Shown in pieces: positions 18,782 through 26,486 of a stretch of 64,000 nucleotides of DNA (position 1 is its first letter; every line of letters begins with the position of its first letter). The notes beneath the pieces are model-generated. The model was not told the origin of the DNA. It worked only from the letters and a program-made list of their open reading frames with translations, and searched no databases. The DNA is taken from contig JAIBEI010000041.1 of the NCBI GenBank assembly GCA_019459055.1, forward strand, positions 126,863 to 190,862, read 5' to 3'. The position numbers and the translations under genes are program-made. The stretch comes from Thiobacillus sp. (GTDB lineage: Bacteria; Pseudomonadota; Gammaproteobacteria; Burkholderiales; Thiobacillaceae).

Positions 18782-19620
18782 TGCCGCAGCCGCAACGCGA
18801 CGCCTTCTGGGACATGATCGACGGCGTGCTGGTGGTCAACCTCGACAGCCGTCCAGACCGCTGGCAGGACATGCAAGGCACGACTGCCGGTTTCATTTCC
18901 GCCGACAAATTGCATCGCCTCCCCGCCACGCTGGGCACGGCGCTGCCGGGGTACGGCGCGCCCCCCTGGTTTCGCGGCCGCAAGCGCGACAAAACCTGGG
19001 CCGGGCGCGCCGGGGTCACGCTGTCGCACCGCGCGGCGATCGCCCATGCCCGGCAACAAGGCTGGCGCACGGTGTTGATCCTGGAAGACGATATCGAACT
19101 TGAACCGATGCTGGCCGAGGTGCTAGCGGAGCTGCCCGCAGCCTTGCACGCCAACGATTGGGATGTGTGCTATCTGGGGTTTACCGACCCGGTTTCACCC
19201 TTTCGGACGCTCGCCAAGCTGCCTGCCGGGCATAGCCTGTGCGCCGTCAGCGGTTGCAACACCGCGCACGCCTACCTGTTACGCGACAGCACGTACGACA
19301 AACTACTCGCACGCCTGCCCGAGGCTGCCAATATTTGGCACTGGATCAGCCGCCACCGCGCCATCGACCGTTGGTACTACCGCAATCTGACGCGCTATTT
19401 CAACGTATGCGTGGTGTCACCTGCGCTGATCAATCAGCAGGGTGGCTTCTCCGACATTACCCAACGCCTGCACGAGAAGGTGCACACCACGCGCGTGCCC
19501 GACACCCGGCAGGGGACGCTGAGTTTCCGGCTGTTGGGTGCATGGCGCTGGCTGGGCTACCGGCTGGCAGAGCCGCGCGACTGGCTGCGCGGACGTGTCA
19601 AACAAGCGCGCGGATTCTGA
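18781..19620 (+). CDS. Glycosyltransferase family 25 (LOS/LPS type)
   Basis: A 279-aa protein of the GT25 family (LgtB/LpsA-like). The N-terminus GVLVVNLDSRPDRWQDMQ is the family signature, followed by LSHRAAIAHARQQGWRTVLILEDDIEL with the metal-binding EDD. The central part has VCYLGFTDP and CNTAHAYLLRDSTYDKLL. It would add a sugar to the LPS core or O-chain in the cytoplasm. The chosen ATG overlaps the previous stop (TAATG); the frame is open further upstream, but that part lies within the previous gene. Confidence 0.87.
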   Translation: MPQPQRDAFWDMIDGVLVVNLDSRPDRWQDMQGTTAGFISADKLHRLPATLGTALPGYGAPPWFRGRKRDKTWAGRAGVTLSHRAAIAHARQQGWRTVLILEDDIELEPMLAEVLAELPAALHANDWDVCYLGFTDPVSPFRTLAKLPAGHSLCAVSGCNTAHAYLLRDSTYDKLLARLPEAANIWHWISRHRAIDRWYYRNLTRYFNVCVVSPALINQQGGFSDITQRLHEKVHTTRVPDTRQGTLSFRLLGAWRWLGYRLAEPRDWLRGRVKQARGF

Positions 19621-20697
19621 ATGCCCATGAGCGACCTGCAGACCCCAGCCGCGCGCTTGCGCATCAAGTTTCTTGGCAAGTACAAGCCCGGCCACGACGG
19701 TGAGGGCTGGCTGAAATGCTTTCCCGGCAGGCAACCGCGCTGGGGCAATTGCGACTTCATTTTCGACCGTGACTGCCGCGACTACGACTGGCTGGTGGTC
19801 TACGACGATCTGCCCTCGGTAGCCGGCGAGCGTCACCCGCTGTGGGTGGAAGAGTTGGCCTGCCCGCCGGAAAACACCCTCTTGATCACCGTTGAGCCAT
19901 CCTCGATCAAAACCTATGGCAGAACCTACCTGCGCCAGTTCAACTGGCTGCTGACCACGCAAGAAGCGTGGTCGACGGGCAAGCACCAAGGCCTGATTTT
20001 TCAGCAACCCGCCCTCATCTGGTTTTACGCCACCAGCTCGCCGCGTGGCGACTACGACAGCCTGCTGGCGCACGTACCGTTGGCCAAGACGGCAGATTTA
20101 TCGACGGTCTGCTCAAGCAAACGGCAGGGGCATACCCTGCACCGCGAACGCTACGATTTCACCCAGGCGCTCAAGGTTACATTACCGTTCATGGAAATCT
20201 ACGGCCACGGCGTGCGCCCGCTGGTCGACAAGGCCGACGCCCTCGACCCTTACCGATACCACCTGGCAATCGAGAACCACCTGGGCCCACACCACTGGAC
20301 GGAAAAGCTCGCGGACCCCTTCATCGGCGCCTGCATGCCGATTTATTATGGCTGCCCGAATGCCGAAGACTATTTCCCGCCAGAGAGTTTCATCCGCATC
20401 GACATCGCCGATGTCGAGGCCGCCGCCGAGATCATCGAGCGCGCCATCCGTGACAAATTGTGGGAAAAGAATCTGTCCGCGATTCTGGAAAGCCGCCGTC
20501 GGGTGCTGGAGGAATACGGGCCGATTGCCACCGTCGTGCGACTGGTAAATGAAAGACAAGCCGCCAACCGCGCCCTGCCCTCGACGCCCGTCCACATCCA
20601 GAGCCGCCGACGCCTGCATCGGCAATGGCTACCGGGCTTGCGCTACGGCCTGGAAAAACTCTATGTGCGCGCCCGCCACCGCTGGTCCGGCGATTGA
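19621..20697 (+). CDS. GT10-like (fucosyltransferase-type) glycosyltransferase
   Basis: A 358-aa protein. The C-terminal half carries the alpha-1,3-fucosyltransferase pattern in PYRYHLAIENHLGPHHWTEKLADPF, then IYYGCPNAEDYFPPESFIRID. Family members have (Y/F)xFxLxFENS...YVTEK followed by G..PVV.G..NY..F.P..SFI. The N-terminal domain binds the acceptor. The use of GDP-fucose is not proven; other deoxysugars are possible. It starts directly after the GT25 stop. A 162-bp MITE-like repeat follows 23 bp after its end, and a related gene lies beyond it in the opposite direction. Confidence 0.8.
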   Translation: MPMSDLQTPAARLRIKFLGKYKPGHDGEGWLKCFPGRQPRWGNCDFIFDRDCRDYDWLVVYDDLPSVAGERHPLWVEELACPPENTLLITVEPSSIKTYGRTYLRQFNWLLTTQEAWSTGKHQGLIFQQPALIWFYATSSPRGDYDSLLAHVPLAKTADLSTVCSSKRQGHTLHRERYDFTQALKVTLPFMEIYGHGVRPLVDKADALDPYRYHLAIENHLGPHHWTEKLADPFIGACMPIYYGCPNAEDYFPPESFIRIDIADVEAAAEIIERAIRDKLWEKNLSAILESRRRVLEEYGPIATVVRLVNERQAANRALPSTPVHIQSRRRLHRQWLPGLRYGLEKLYVRARHRWSGD

Positions 20698-20720
20698 GCG
20701 TTGCAACGCGTGAGGATGCA

Positions 20721-20882
20721 AGTGTCGTGAATCAGAAATAGCGGGACAAATAAAACGGATGGATTTTTTCGCAGGGCAAGGCGCGAGGAGGCGACATAGC
20801 CCGGACTATGGCAACGACGAGCAACGCCGCCATGAGGAAAAAGACGCCGTTTTATGTTTCGATATTTCTGATTCACGACACT
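20721..20882. mobile_element. 162-bp MITE-like element, copy 1
   Basis: The ends AGTGTCGTGAATCAGAAATA and TATTTCTGATTCACGACACT are perfect 20-bp inverted repeats. Complementarity continues imperfectly inward (TAAAACGG with CCGTTTTA). There is no coding capacity. A second copy of exactly the same length is at 63788-63949. It sits between two convergent GT10-like genes. No transposase with matching ends is visible in the window, and I see no clear target-site duplication. Confidence 0.75.
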
Positions 20883-20887
20883 AGGCT

Positions 20888-21874
20888 TCAGGCAAGTGCC
20901 TGGCGCAACCTGAACCAATGCCCGCGCGGGAAACTGCGGAAAGCCTTGTGCGAACGCAGCGTCAGTTGTCTTTCTGGCAAACCGGGTTGGTACAGACGCT
21001 CGGCCCAGTGCGCCGCCCAGGCGAAGGGGTTGTAGACGTTCAGCACGCGATTCCGGGCTTCCGCCAGCGCGGCCTCGCGCCGGGAATCGAGCGGCTGGGC
21101 GAGCAGTTCGGCAATCCTCGCCGCTGCCGTATCGACGTCAAGATTATTGATGGACAGCAGCGCTTCCGCCGGCAGGTAATCGTCCACGTTCGGGCAGCCA
21201 AGATAAACCGGATACGCCCAGCCGAGGTAGGCATCGGCGAGTTTTTCAGTCCAGTAGTTGGGCTGCACGCAGTTTTCCAGAACCAGATGAAAGCGGTACG
21301 GCAGGATCGCATCCATCTTGTCGTCGATGGGCTCGAATCCGCGCCCGAAATGCACCAACCGATCGCCCAAACGCTGTTTCAGGCCATCGAGCAGCACCAG
21401 CCGCTGACGCTGGCCTTCGGTCTTGCTGGCGTTCGAACACACCACGGCAATGCGGTTCTGCTTGTCCGGGCAGGCCAGCGCAGTCAAATAATCAAAACCG
21501 TACCGGTAGCGGTTGCTGCTGTGGTCCAGACCGACATGCCAGTTCAGCCCCAGTGCGCTGACATGCAGATGTGGGTGGCAAGACGCTGTGTGACTATCGA
21601 CCACATGGCCAAACTGTCGGTAGAAAACTTGCGGATAAAGCTTTTTTTCCAGCGGCTCGCCGGCAATGAACAGGGTGTTCTGCGGCGCGCAGACGAAGCG
21701 GTCGCGCGGCTGCGCATTGCCCATCACCACGGCAAAATCCGCGCGACCGCCCTCTTCTGGGTTGAAGTCAAAGCGGCAGCGGCCCCAGCTCAGACTGCTG
21801 CCAGGCGTGAGTAGCGCCATGCCAGCCGGTGAGCAGTCCATGTTGGTGCGTACCAGGATTTCGCGCTGGCTCAT
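20888..21874 (-). CDS. GT10-like glycosyltransferase, second copy
   Basis: A 328-aa protein related to the convergent gene at 19621-20697. The motif region reads PYRFHLVLENCVQPNYWTEKLADAYLGWAYPVYLGCPNVDDYLPAEALLSI. The N-terminus carries GRCRFDFNPEEGGRADFAVV and a CAPQNTLFIAGEP stretch equivalent to CPPENTLLITVEP in the other gene. The ATG at 21874 overlaps the stop of the upstream dehydratase gene (ATGA). The donor is unknown. The two copies probably arose by duplication and then diverged. Confidence 0.8.
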   Translation of the reverse strand: MSQREILVRTNMDCSPAGMALLTPGSSLSWGRCRFDFNPEEGGRADFAVVMGNAQPRDRFVCAPQNTLFIAGEPLEKKLYPQVFYRQFGHVVDSHTASCHPHLHVSALGLNWHVGLDHSSNRYRYGFDYLTALACPDKQNRIAVVCSNASKTEGQRQRLVLLDGLKQRLGDRLVHFGRGFEPIDDKMDAILPYRFHLVLENCVQPNYWTEKLADAYLGWAYPVYLGCPNVDDYLPAEALLSINNLDVDTAAARIAELLAQPLDSRREAALAEARNRVLNVYNPFAWAAHWAERLYQPGLPERQLTLRSHKAFRSFPRGHWFRLRQALA

Positions 21875-23739
21875 AATCCAGATTGAGAATGGATTGGCAC
21901 TTTCACGGTAGTTTTCGACTCCGCCCGATATTCCGGCACCCACGTCTGCAGCTGGCGCTTGACCGCCGCTTCATCGTAGGTGTCTGGGTGTGCCAGCCAG
22001 GTCAAACACTCGGCATACCAGCCGGCATCGGCTGCCCGCGCCTTCGCCACCCGCAACTTCGGGTGCGGCGTCGGCAGCGTCGACTCGTCATCGGCGAGGA
22101 GTTCCTCGTACAACTTTTCGCCGGGTCGCAGGCCGGTGTATTCGATGCGGATGCGGTCTTCGTCCGCGCCGGACAGGCGAATCATGAGTCTGGCCAGCTC
22201 GGCGATTTTCACCGGCTCGCCCATGTCGAGCACGAAAATCTCGCCGCCCTCGCCCATCAGGCCCGCCTGCAGCACCAGCTGCGCAGCTTCAGAAATCGAC
22301 ATGAAAAAGCGCGTGATCTCGGGATGCGTCACCGTCACCGGCCCGCCCGCTTCGATCTGTTTCTGGAACTTGGGGATCACGCTGCCGGACGAGCCGAGCA
22401 CGTTGCCGAAGCGCACCGACACGAAGCGCGTGCCGCTCGGCTTTTGCATCGCCTGGCAGGTCATCTCGGCGAGCCGCTTGGTCGCCCCCATGACATTGGT
22501 CGGGTTGACCGCCTTGTCGGTGGAGATCATCACAAACTTGCCCACCCCATGCGCCTGCGCCGCTGCCGCGACAATCTGGGTGCCCAGCACGTTGTTGCGC
22601 ACTGCCTCCCAGGCGTTGCAGCCCTCCATCAAGGGTACGTGCTTGTAAGCCGCCGAGTGGAACACCACGGCAGGTCGATGCTCGGCCATCACCTGATTCA
22701 CCCAGACTGCGTCCTTCACATCGCCGATCACCGGTGCAATCTGCAAGCCATGGAAACGTGTCGACAACTCCTCCTCCATCGCATACAGCGCCAGTTCTGA
22801 CTGCTCGAACAATACAAGTTTCGCAGGATCAAAACGCGCAATCTGGCGGCACAGTTCCGAGCCGATCGAACCGCCTGCGCCAGTCACCATCACCACCTGG
22901 CCGGTCAATAACTGGTGCAGGCCGCTGTCGTCCAGTTCCACCGGGTCGCGCCCCAGCAAGTCGTCAAGTTCGATAGGGCGCAAGCTTGACACCGATACCC
23001 GACCTGACACCAGGTCTTCGAGCGAGGGCACGGTCAGTACATTCAGCCCGGCTTCGGCACATATCTGGGTAATGCGCTTGCGCACCTCATGCGCGGTCGA
23101 TGGCAGCGCCAGCACCACATCATCAACGCCCATACTTTGTGCGTAGGCCACGACATCGTCCAGCGTTCCCAACACCGGAATCCCCTGCACCAGCCGCCCC
23201 TGCTTGTCGCGGCTGTCGTCCAGCAGACCCACCACATGAAACCCGGACGGATTGCGTGCCAGTTCGCGCAGCAAGAAGTCCGCCGCCGATCCGGCGCCAG
23301 CCACCAGCACCGGCTTGCTGTCCGGGTGCAAGACACTGGCCAGACGATGCTCTTTCCAGGCCCGATAGGCCATGCGACTGCCACCCATCAGGATCACCAG
23401 CAGCAGCGGGTCGAGAATCAGCACTGAACGCGGCACGACCGCACTGACATCGAACAGGATCAACACCAGTGGAATCAGCAGTGCCGCCAGGCCGATGGCC
23501 AGCACAATGCGCTTAAGGTCGGGCAGGCTGGCAAAACGCCAGATGCCGCGGTACAGGCCGAAGCGCCAGAATGCCACAGCCTGCAGCGGCACCACCCAAA
23601 CCAGCGTGGTCAGCGCCGCCGCCTGGAACTCGGCGGGCACATCCAGATTGAAGCGCAGCCAGTACGCCCCCAGCCAGGCGAAAAACGCAGCCAGAATGTC
23701 ATGCAGGATGATGGCGACAGTGCGGGGGTTAAGGTTCAT
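21871..23739 (-). CDS. wbpM: UDP-GlcNAc 4,6-dehydratase, WbpM/CapD/FlaA1-like membrane protein
   Basis: A 622-aa protein. Four N-terminal membrane helices come first (about residues 5-115), then a CoA/NAD-binding-like domain (LVAGAGSAADFLLREL). A C-terminal SDR domain has VTGAGGSIGSELCRQI (NAD binding), FHSAAYKHVPLME and STDKAVNPTNVMGATKR, where Met replaces the usual SDR Tyr, as in WbpM. It should convert UDP-GlcNAc to the 4-keto-6-deoxy sugar, the precursor of FucNAc, QuiNAc or related residues. Together with the next two genes upstream it forms a wbpV-wbpL-wbpM-like set. The symbol is by family. Confidence 0.88.
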   Translation of the reverse strand: MNLNPRTVAIILHDILAAFFAWLGAYWLRFNLDVPAEFQAAALTTLVWVVPLQAVAFWRFGLYRGIWRFASLPDLKRIVLAIGLAALLIPLVLILFDVSAVVPRSVLILDPLLLVILMGGSRMAYRAWKEHRLASVLHPDSKPVLVAGAGSAADFLLRELARNPSGFHVVGLLDDSRDKQGRLVQGIPVLGTLDDVVAYAQSMGVDDVVLALPSTAHEVRKRITQICAEAGLNVLTVPSLEDLVSGRVSVSSLRPIELDDLLGRDPVELDDSGLHQLLTGQVVMVTGAGGSIGSELCRQIARFDPAKLVLFEQSELALYAMEEELSTRFHGLQIAPVIGDVKDAVWVNQVMAEHRPAVVFHSAAYKHVPLMEGCNAWEAVRNNVLGTQIVAAAAQAHGVGKFVMISTDKAVNPTNVMGATKRLAEMTCQAMQKPSGTRFVSVRFGNVLGSSGSVIPKFQKQIEAGGPVTVTHPEITRFFMSISEAAQLVLQAGLMGEGGEIFVLDMGEPVKIAELARLMIRLSGADEDRIRIEYTGLRPGEKLYEELLADDESTLPTPHPKLRVAKARAADAGWYAECLTWLAHPDTYDEAAVKRQLQTWVPEYRAESKTTVKVPIHSQSGL

Positions 23740-24685
23740 TTGGAATACGGTGCCAGCGCCAATCGATGGCCAGAAAGATCAGGAGATAGATAGCGGCCGA
23801 CAGTATAAGCAACCATGCGGTGTATTGGACATTACGCAGCAGCGCGAAGGCCAGCGCGGCCGCCGCCAGCATCAGCGCATAGGCTGCCAGGGCAAGCTGG
23901 CGATGCGACGCGCCGAGCAGCACAACCCGCTGATAATAATGCGAACGGTGCGCCCGCCAGACTCTTTCTCCGCGCAGCGCGCGCCGGATGAGCGTCACGC
24001 TGGCATCGACGATGAACGGCGAGAACACCAGCAGCGGGAACAGCAACGGCCACACATGCTGCATCGCGCCCGCAATGCCCAATGACGCCGCCAGGAACCC
24101 CAGCGGAATCGACCCCGCGTCGCCCATGAACACCCGTGCGGGCGGGAAGTTGAAGCGCAGGAATGCCAGGGCTGACGCCGCAATCGCCGCGCAAAACGCG
24201 GCCAGCCCCGGTGCATCGCCCAGCATTGCCGCCAGCGCCAGCGCGCCGAAGCCGATTGCGGCCATGCCGCCCGCCAACCCGTCCGTGCCGTCCATGAAGT
24301 TGTACAGGTTGGTCATCCAGACCACGGCCAGGGTCGCCCCGACCAGCGCCCAGCCGGTCAAGCCCAGCGCCAACAGGCATGCCACGGCCGCAACAAAATG
24401 CGCCAGCAAGCGCGCCACCATCGACAGGCTCCGCACATCGTCCAGCAGCGACAGCGCAGCCAGGGCAAACGCTGCGAGCATCGCTGGCAGCAGAACCGCG
24501 TCCGCCAGCCACAGGCTGGCGACGCCCACCCCGGCCATGATGCCCAGCCCGCCGATGCGTGGCGTCGGCGTTACATGCAGCGAACGTACATTGGGGTGGT
24601 CCATCGGAAGGCGGCGGCGTTGCAGAAGCCAGGCCAGCACCACCCAGCAGACGATGAAGGCGGAGATGACAGCAAGCCCCTTCAT
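23729..24685 (-). CDS. wbpL: Undecaprenyl-phosphate sugar-1-phosphate transferase, WbpL/WecA family
   Basis: A 318-aa polytopic protein of the WecA/MraY superfamily. HVTPTPRIGGLGI follows the first helix. VWMTNLYNFMDGTDGLAGG is the Asp-rich Mg site, and FPPARVFMGDAGSIPLGFLAA is the second signature. HRSHYYQR near the C-terminus resembles the WecA His motif. It transfers a HexNAc-1-phosphate to undecaprenyl phosphate, starting O-chain synthesis at the inner membrane. The ATG at 24685 overlaps the stop of the preceding epimerase gene, and its end overlaps the dehydratase gene by 11 bases. Confidence 0.9.
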   Translation of the reverse strand: MKGLAVISAFIVCWVVLAWLLQRRRLPMDHPNVRSLHVTPTPRIGGLGIMAGVGVASLWLADAVLLPAMLAAFALAALSLLDDVRSLSMVARLLAHFVAAVACLLALGLTGWALVGATLAVVWMTNLYNFMDGTDGLAGGMAAIGFGALALAAMLGDAPGLAAFCAAIAASALAFLRFNFPPARVFMGDAGSIPLGFLAASLGIAGAMQHVWPLLFPLLVFSPFIVDASVTLIRRALRGERVWRAHRSHYYQRVVLLGASHRQLALAAYALMLAAAALAFALLRNVQYTAWLLILSAAIYLLIFLAIDWRWHRIPNEP

Positions 24686-25626
24686 GGTAAAGAAGCCACC
24701 GTTGCCGCCAGCCCTGCTTCCATTGAATACGGAGGCGCCCAGTTCAGCTGCGACCGGATCAACGAACTGTCCACCCACAACGAACCCGTCAGACGAGCCA
24801 CGGCGGCGCGTTTTCCCAAAAGCGCGCCGGCAAATTCAATCAGCCTCAGTGGAACCGCCGGCAGGCGCGCAGTCCGGCCCATGGCATGCGCCACTGCGCG
24901 AATCAGGTCGGGTGTCGAAACCGCCCCGCCATCGTCCAACAGAAAAGTCTGCCCCGCAGCGGTCGGGTGCTCGACACACAGCCGGATCGCATCGACTAAA
25001 TTACCCAGATACAACAGGCTGCGGCGATTGCGAATCGCCCCCAGCGGAAGCGGCCAGCCCTTTTGAATCAGCTGCATCAGCCGCAGGAAATTCGCCTTCA
25101 CCCCCGGCCCATACACCAGTGGCGGGCGCAGGATGACAACGTCCAGTCCGGTTTCCTGGGCAATTCGCCACAAGCCCTGCTCGGCCTCCCATTTGGAAAT
25201 CGCATACGCATCCGCAGGCGCCGGCACGTCGGTTTCACGATAAGGCGCATCGCGCCCTTCGCCGTTGACCTTGATCGTGCTGATAAAGACGAAGCGCTTC
25301 ACCCCGGCTTCGGCCGCCTGGCGGGCAAGATTGAGGGTGGCATCGGTATTGACGGCCCGATACAACGCCAGCGGATTCTGGGCTGTTTCAGCCAGCACGT
25401 GGACACGGGCTGCCAGATGCACCACCGCGTCGCAACCTGCAAGCGCCTGGCGCCAATCCGTCGATGATTCGATATCCCCGATCACAGCCTCATTCGGAAA
25501 ACCCGCTTTACTCCGCACAGCTGGGGTAAGCGCATGGCCAGCCGTCATCATTTGTTGACACAGTGCGCGGCCGACAAAACCAGTGGCGCCTGTGACCAAC
25601 ACGCTTGAATGGCTGGAACCCATCAT
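24682..25626 (-). CDS. wbpV: NAD-dependent epimerase/reductase, WbpV-like
   Basis: A 314-aa extended SDR protein. VLVTGATGFVGRAL is the NAD-binding loop. HLAARVHV and the catalytic FISTIKVNG...YAISKWEAEQ (Ser, Tyr-x3-Lys) follow. RPPLVYGPGVKANF and RRSLLYLGNLVDAI resemble WbpV and related UDP-4-keto-6-deoxy-HexNAc reductases, which act on the product of WbpM to give UDP-FucNAc or UDP-QuiNAc. The ATG at 25626 overlaps the TGA of the upstream GT2 gene. Neighbours support this pathway more than a galactose role. Confidence 0.82.
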   Translation of the reverse strand: MMGSSHSSVLVTGATGFVGRALCQQMMTAGHALTPAVRSKAGFPNEAVIGDIESSTDWRQALAGCDAVVHLAARVHVLAETAQNPLALYRAVNTDATLNLARQAAEAGVKRFVFISTIKVNGEGRDAPYRETDVPAPADAYAISKWEAEQGLWRIAQETGLDVVILRPPLVYGPGVKANFLRLMQLIQKGWPLPLGAIRNRRSLLYLGNLVDAIRLCVEHPTAAGQTFLLDDGGAVSTPDLIRAVAHAMGRTARLPAVPLRLIEFAGALLGKRAAVARLTGSLWVDSSLIRSQLNWAPPYSMEAGLAATVASLP

Positions 25627-26399
25627 TGCCAAGTACGCGTTTTCGGCAAGCGCAACCAATGCCTCACCAGATAGCGGGCCATACTGACAGCATGCCAGCG
25701 CATGTAACGCGGATTGCGCCGGCTTGCGCGGCGTGCATCATGAATCACCTGCGCCTTGGGACAGGCCAAAACGCCCCGGCCAGCCTTCCATAAGCGTATG
25801 CAGATGTCGACATCTTCGTAATATAGAAAGAAACCCTCGTCAAAACCACCCACGCGCTGGAAATCCTCTGCGCGGAACAGCATGAACATACCGCCCACCC
25901 AGTCCGCCGCGAAGGTCTCATCGCCGATCGCAAATGAATATCGATCGTCTCCTCGGCCCAGCAATTTCCTAACCAGAGAAAACGGTGTCGGGAACCGCCG
26001 GATGCTGTCCTCCATCCGGCCTGTCGACGAAAGCACCGCAGGCGCAATCATGGCTGCCTGCCGCCAAGAAAGCTCATTCAGCAAAATGGGGAATGGGTTC
26101 GCCGGCATGCGGATATCCGGATTCAGGACACCAAACCACTCCCCCGCCGCGTGTTGAAAGGCGGCATTATGATTGGCACCGAATCCTGCTGGCACGGCAT
26201 TCTCTATGACTTTTACAGGGTATGGGAAGTCCTCAATGGAGAATGGAAACAGCTCCGGGAGATTTTTGGTCAGGATGACCTCGACATGCATCAAATTGCC
26301 AAAGCGAGCGAGGTCAGCCAGAACGCCACCGACAAGTTTGCCTTGCCCGTGGCTAACGATCGAAATCGTGATGAAAGGAAGCGTGTCAACAGGGGGCAT
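25623..26399 (-). CDS. Glycosyltransferase family 2 (rhamnosyltransferase-like)
   Basis: A 258-aa GT-A enzyme. The N-terminus is ITISIVSHGQ. The acidic donor site is GEWFGVLNPDIRMP. The acceptor region, FAADWVGGMFMLFRAEDFQRVGGFDEGFFLYYEDVDICIRLWKAG, is typical of GT2 rhamnosyltransferases (GG.F.L.R...F..VGGFDE.FF.Y.ED.D). The ATG at 26399 is preferred; a GTG 15 bases upstream is also open. It is the first gene of the coupled wbpV-wbpL-wbpM run. Donor specificity is inferred only by resemblance. Confidence 0.85.
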   Translation of the reverse strand: MPPVDTLPFITISIVSHGQGKLVGGVLADLARFGNLMHVEVILTKNLPELFPFSIEDFPYPVKVIENAVPAGFGANHNAAFQHAAGEWFGVLNPDIRMPANPFPILLNELSWRQAAMIAPAVLSSTGRMEDSIRRFPTPFSLVRKLLGRGDDRYSFAIGDETFAADWVGGMFMLFRAEDFQRVGGFDEGFFLYYEDVDICIRLWKAGRGVLACPKAQVIHDARRASRRNPRYMRWHAVSMARYLVRHWLRLPKTRTWQ

Positions 26400-26486
26400 C
26401 AAAGGATTGCCCACGCGGCAATGGTTTTCATTTTTTCAGTTTCCGGCCAAGCCTGAACTGGGAACAGTTCAGCGCACCCTTACGAA

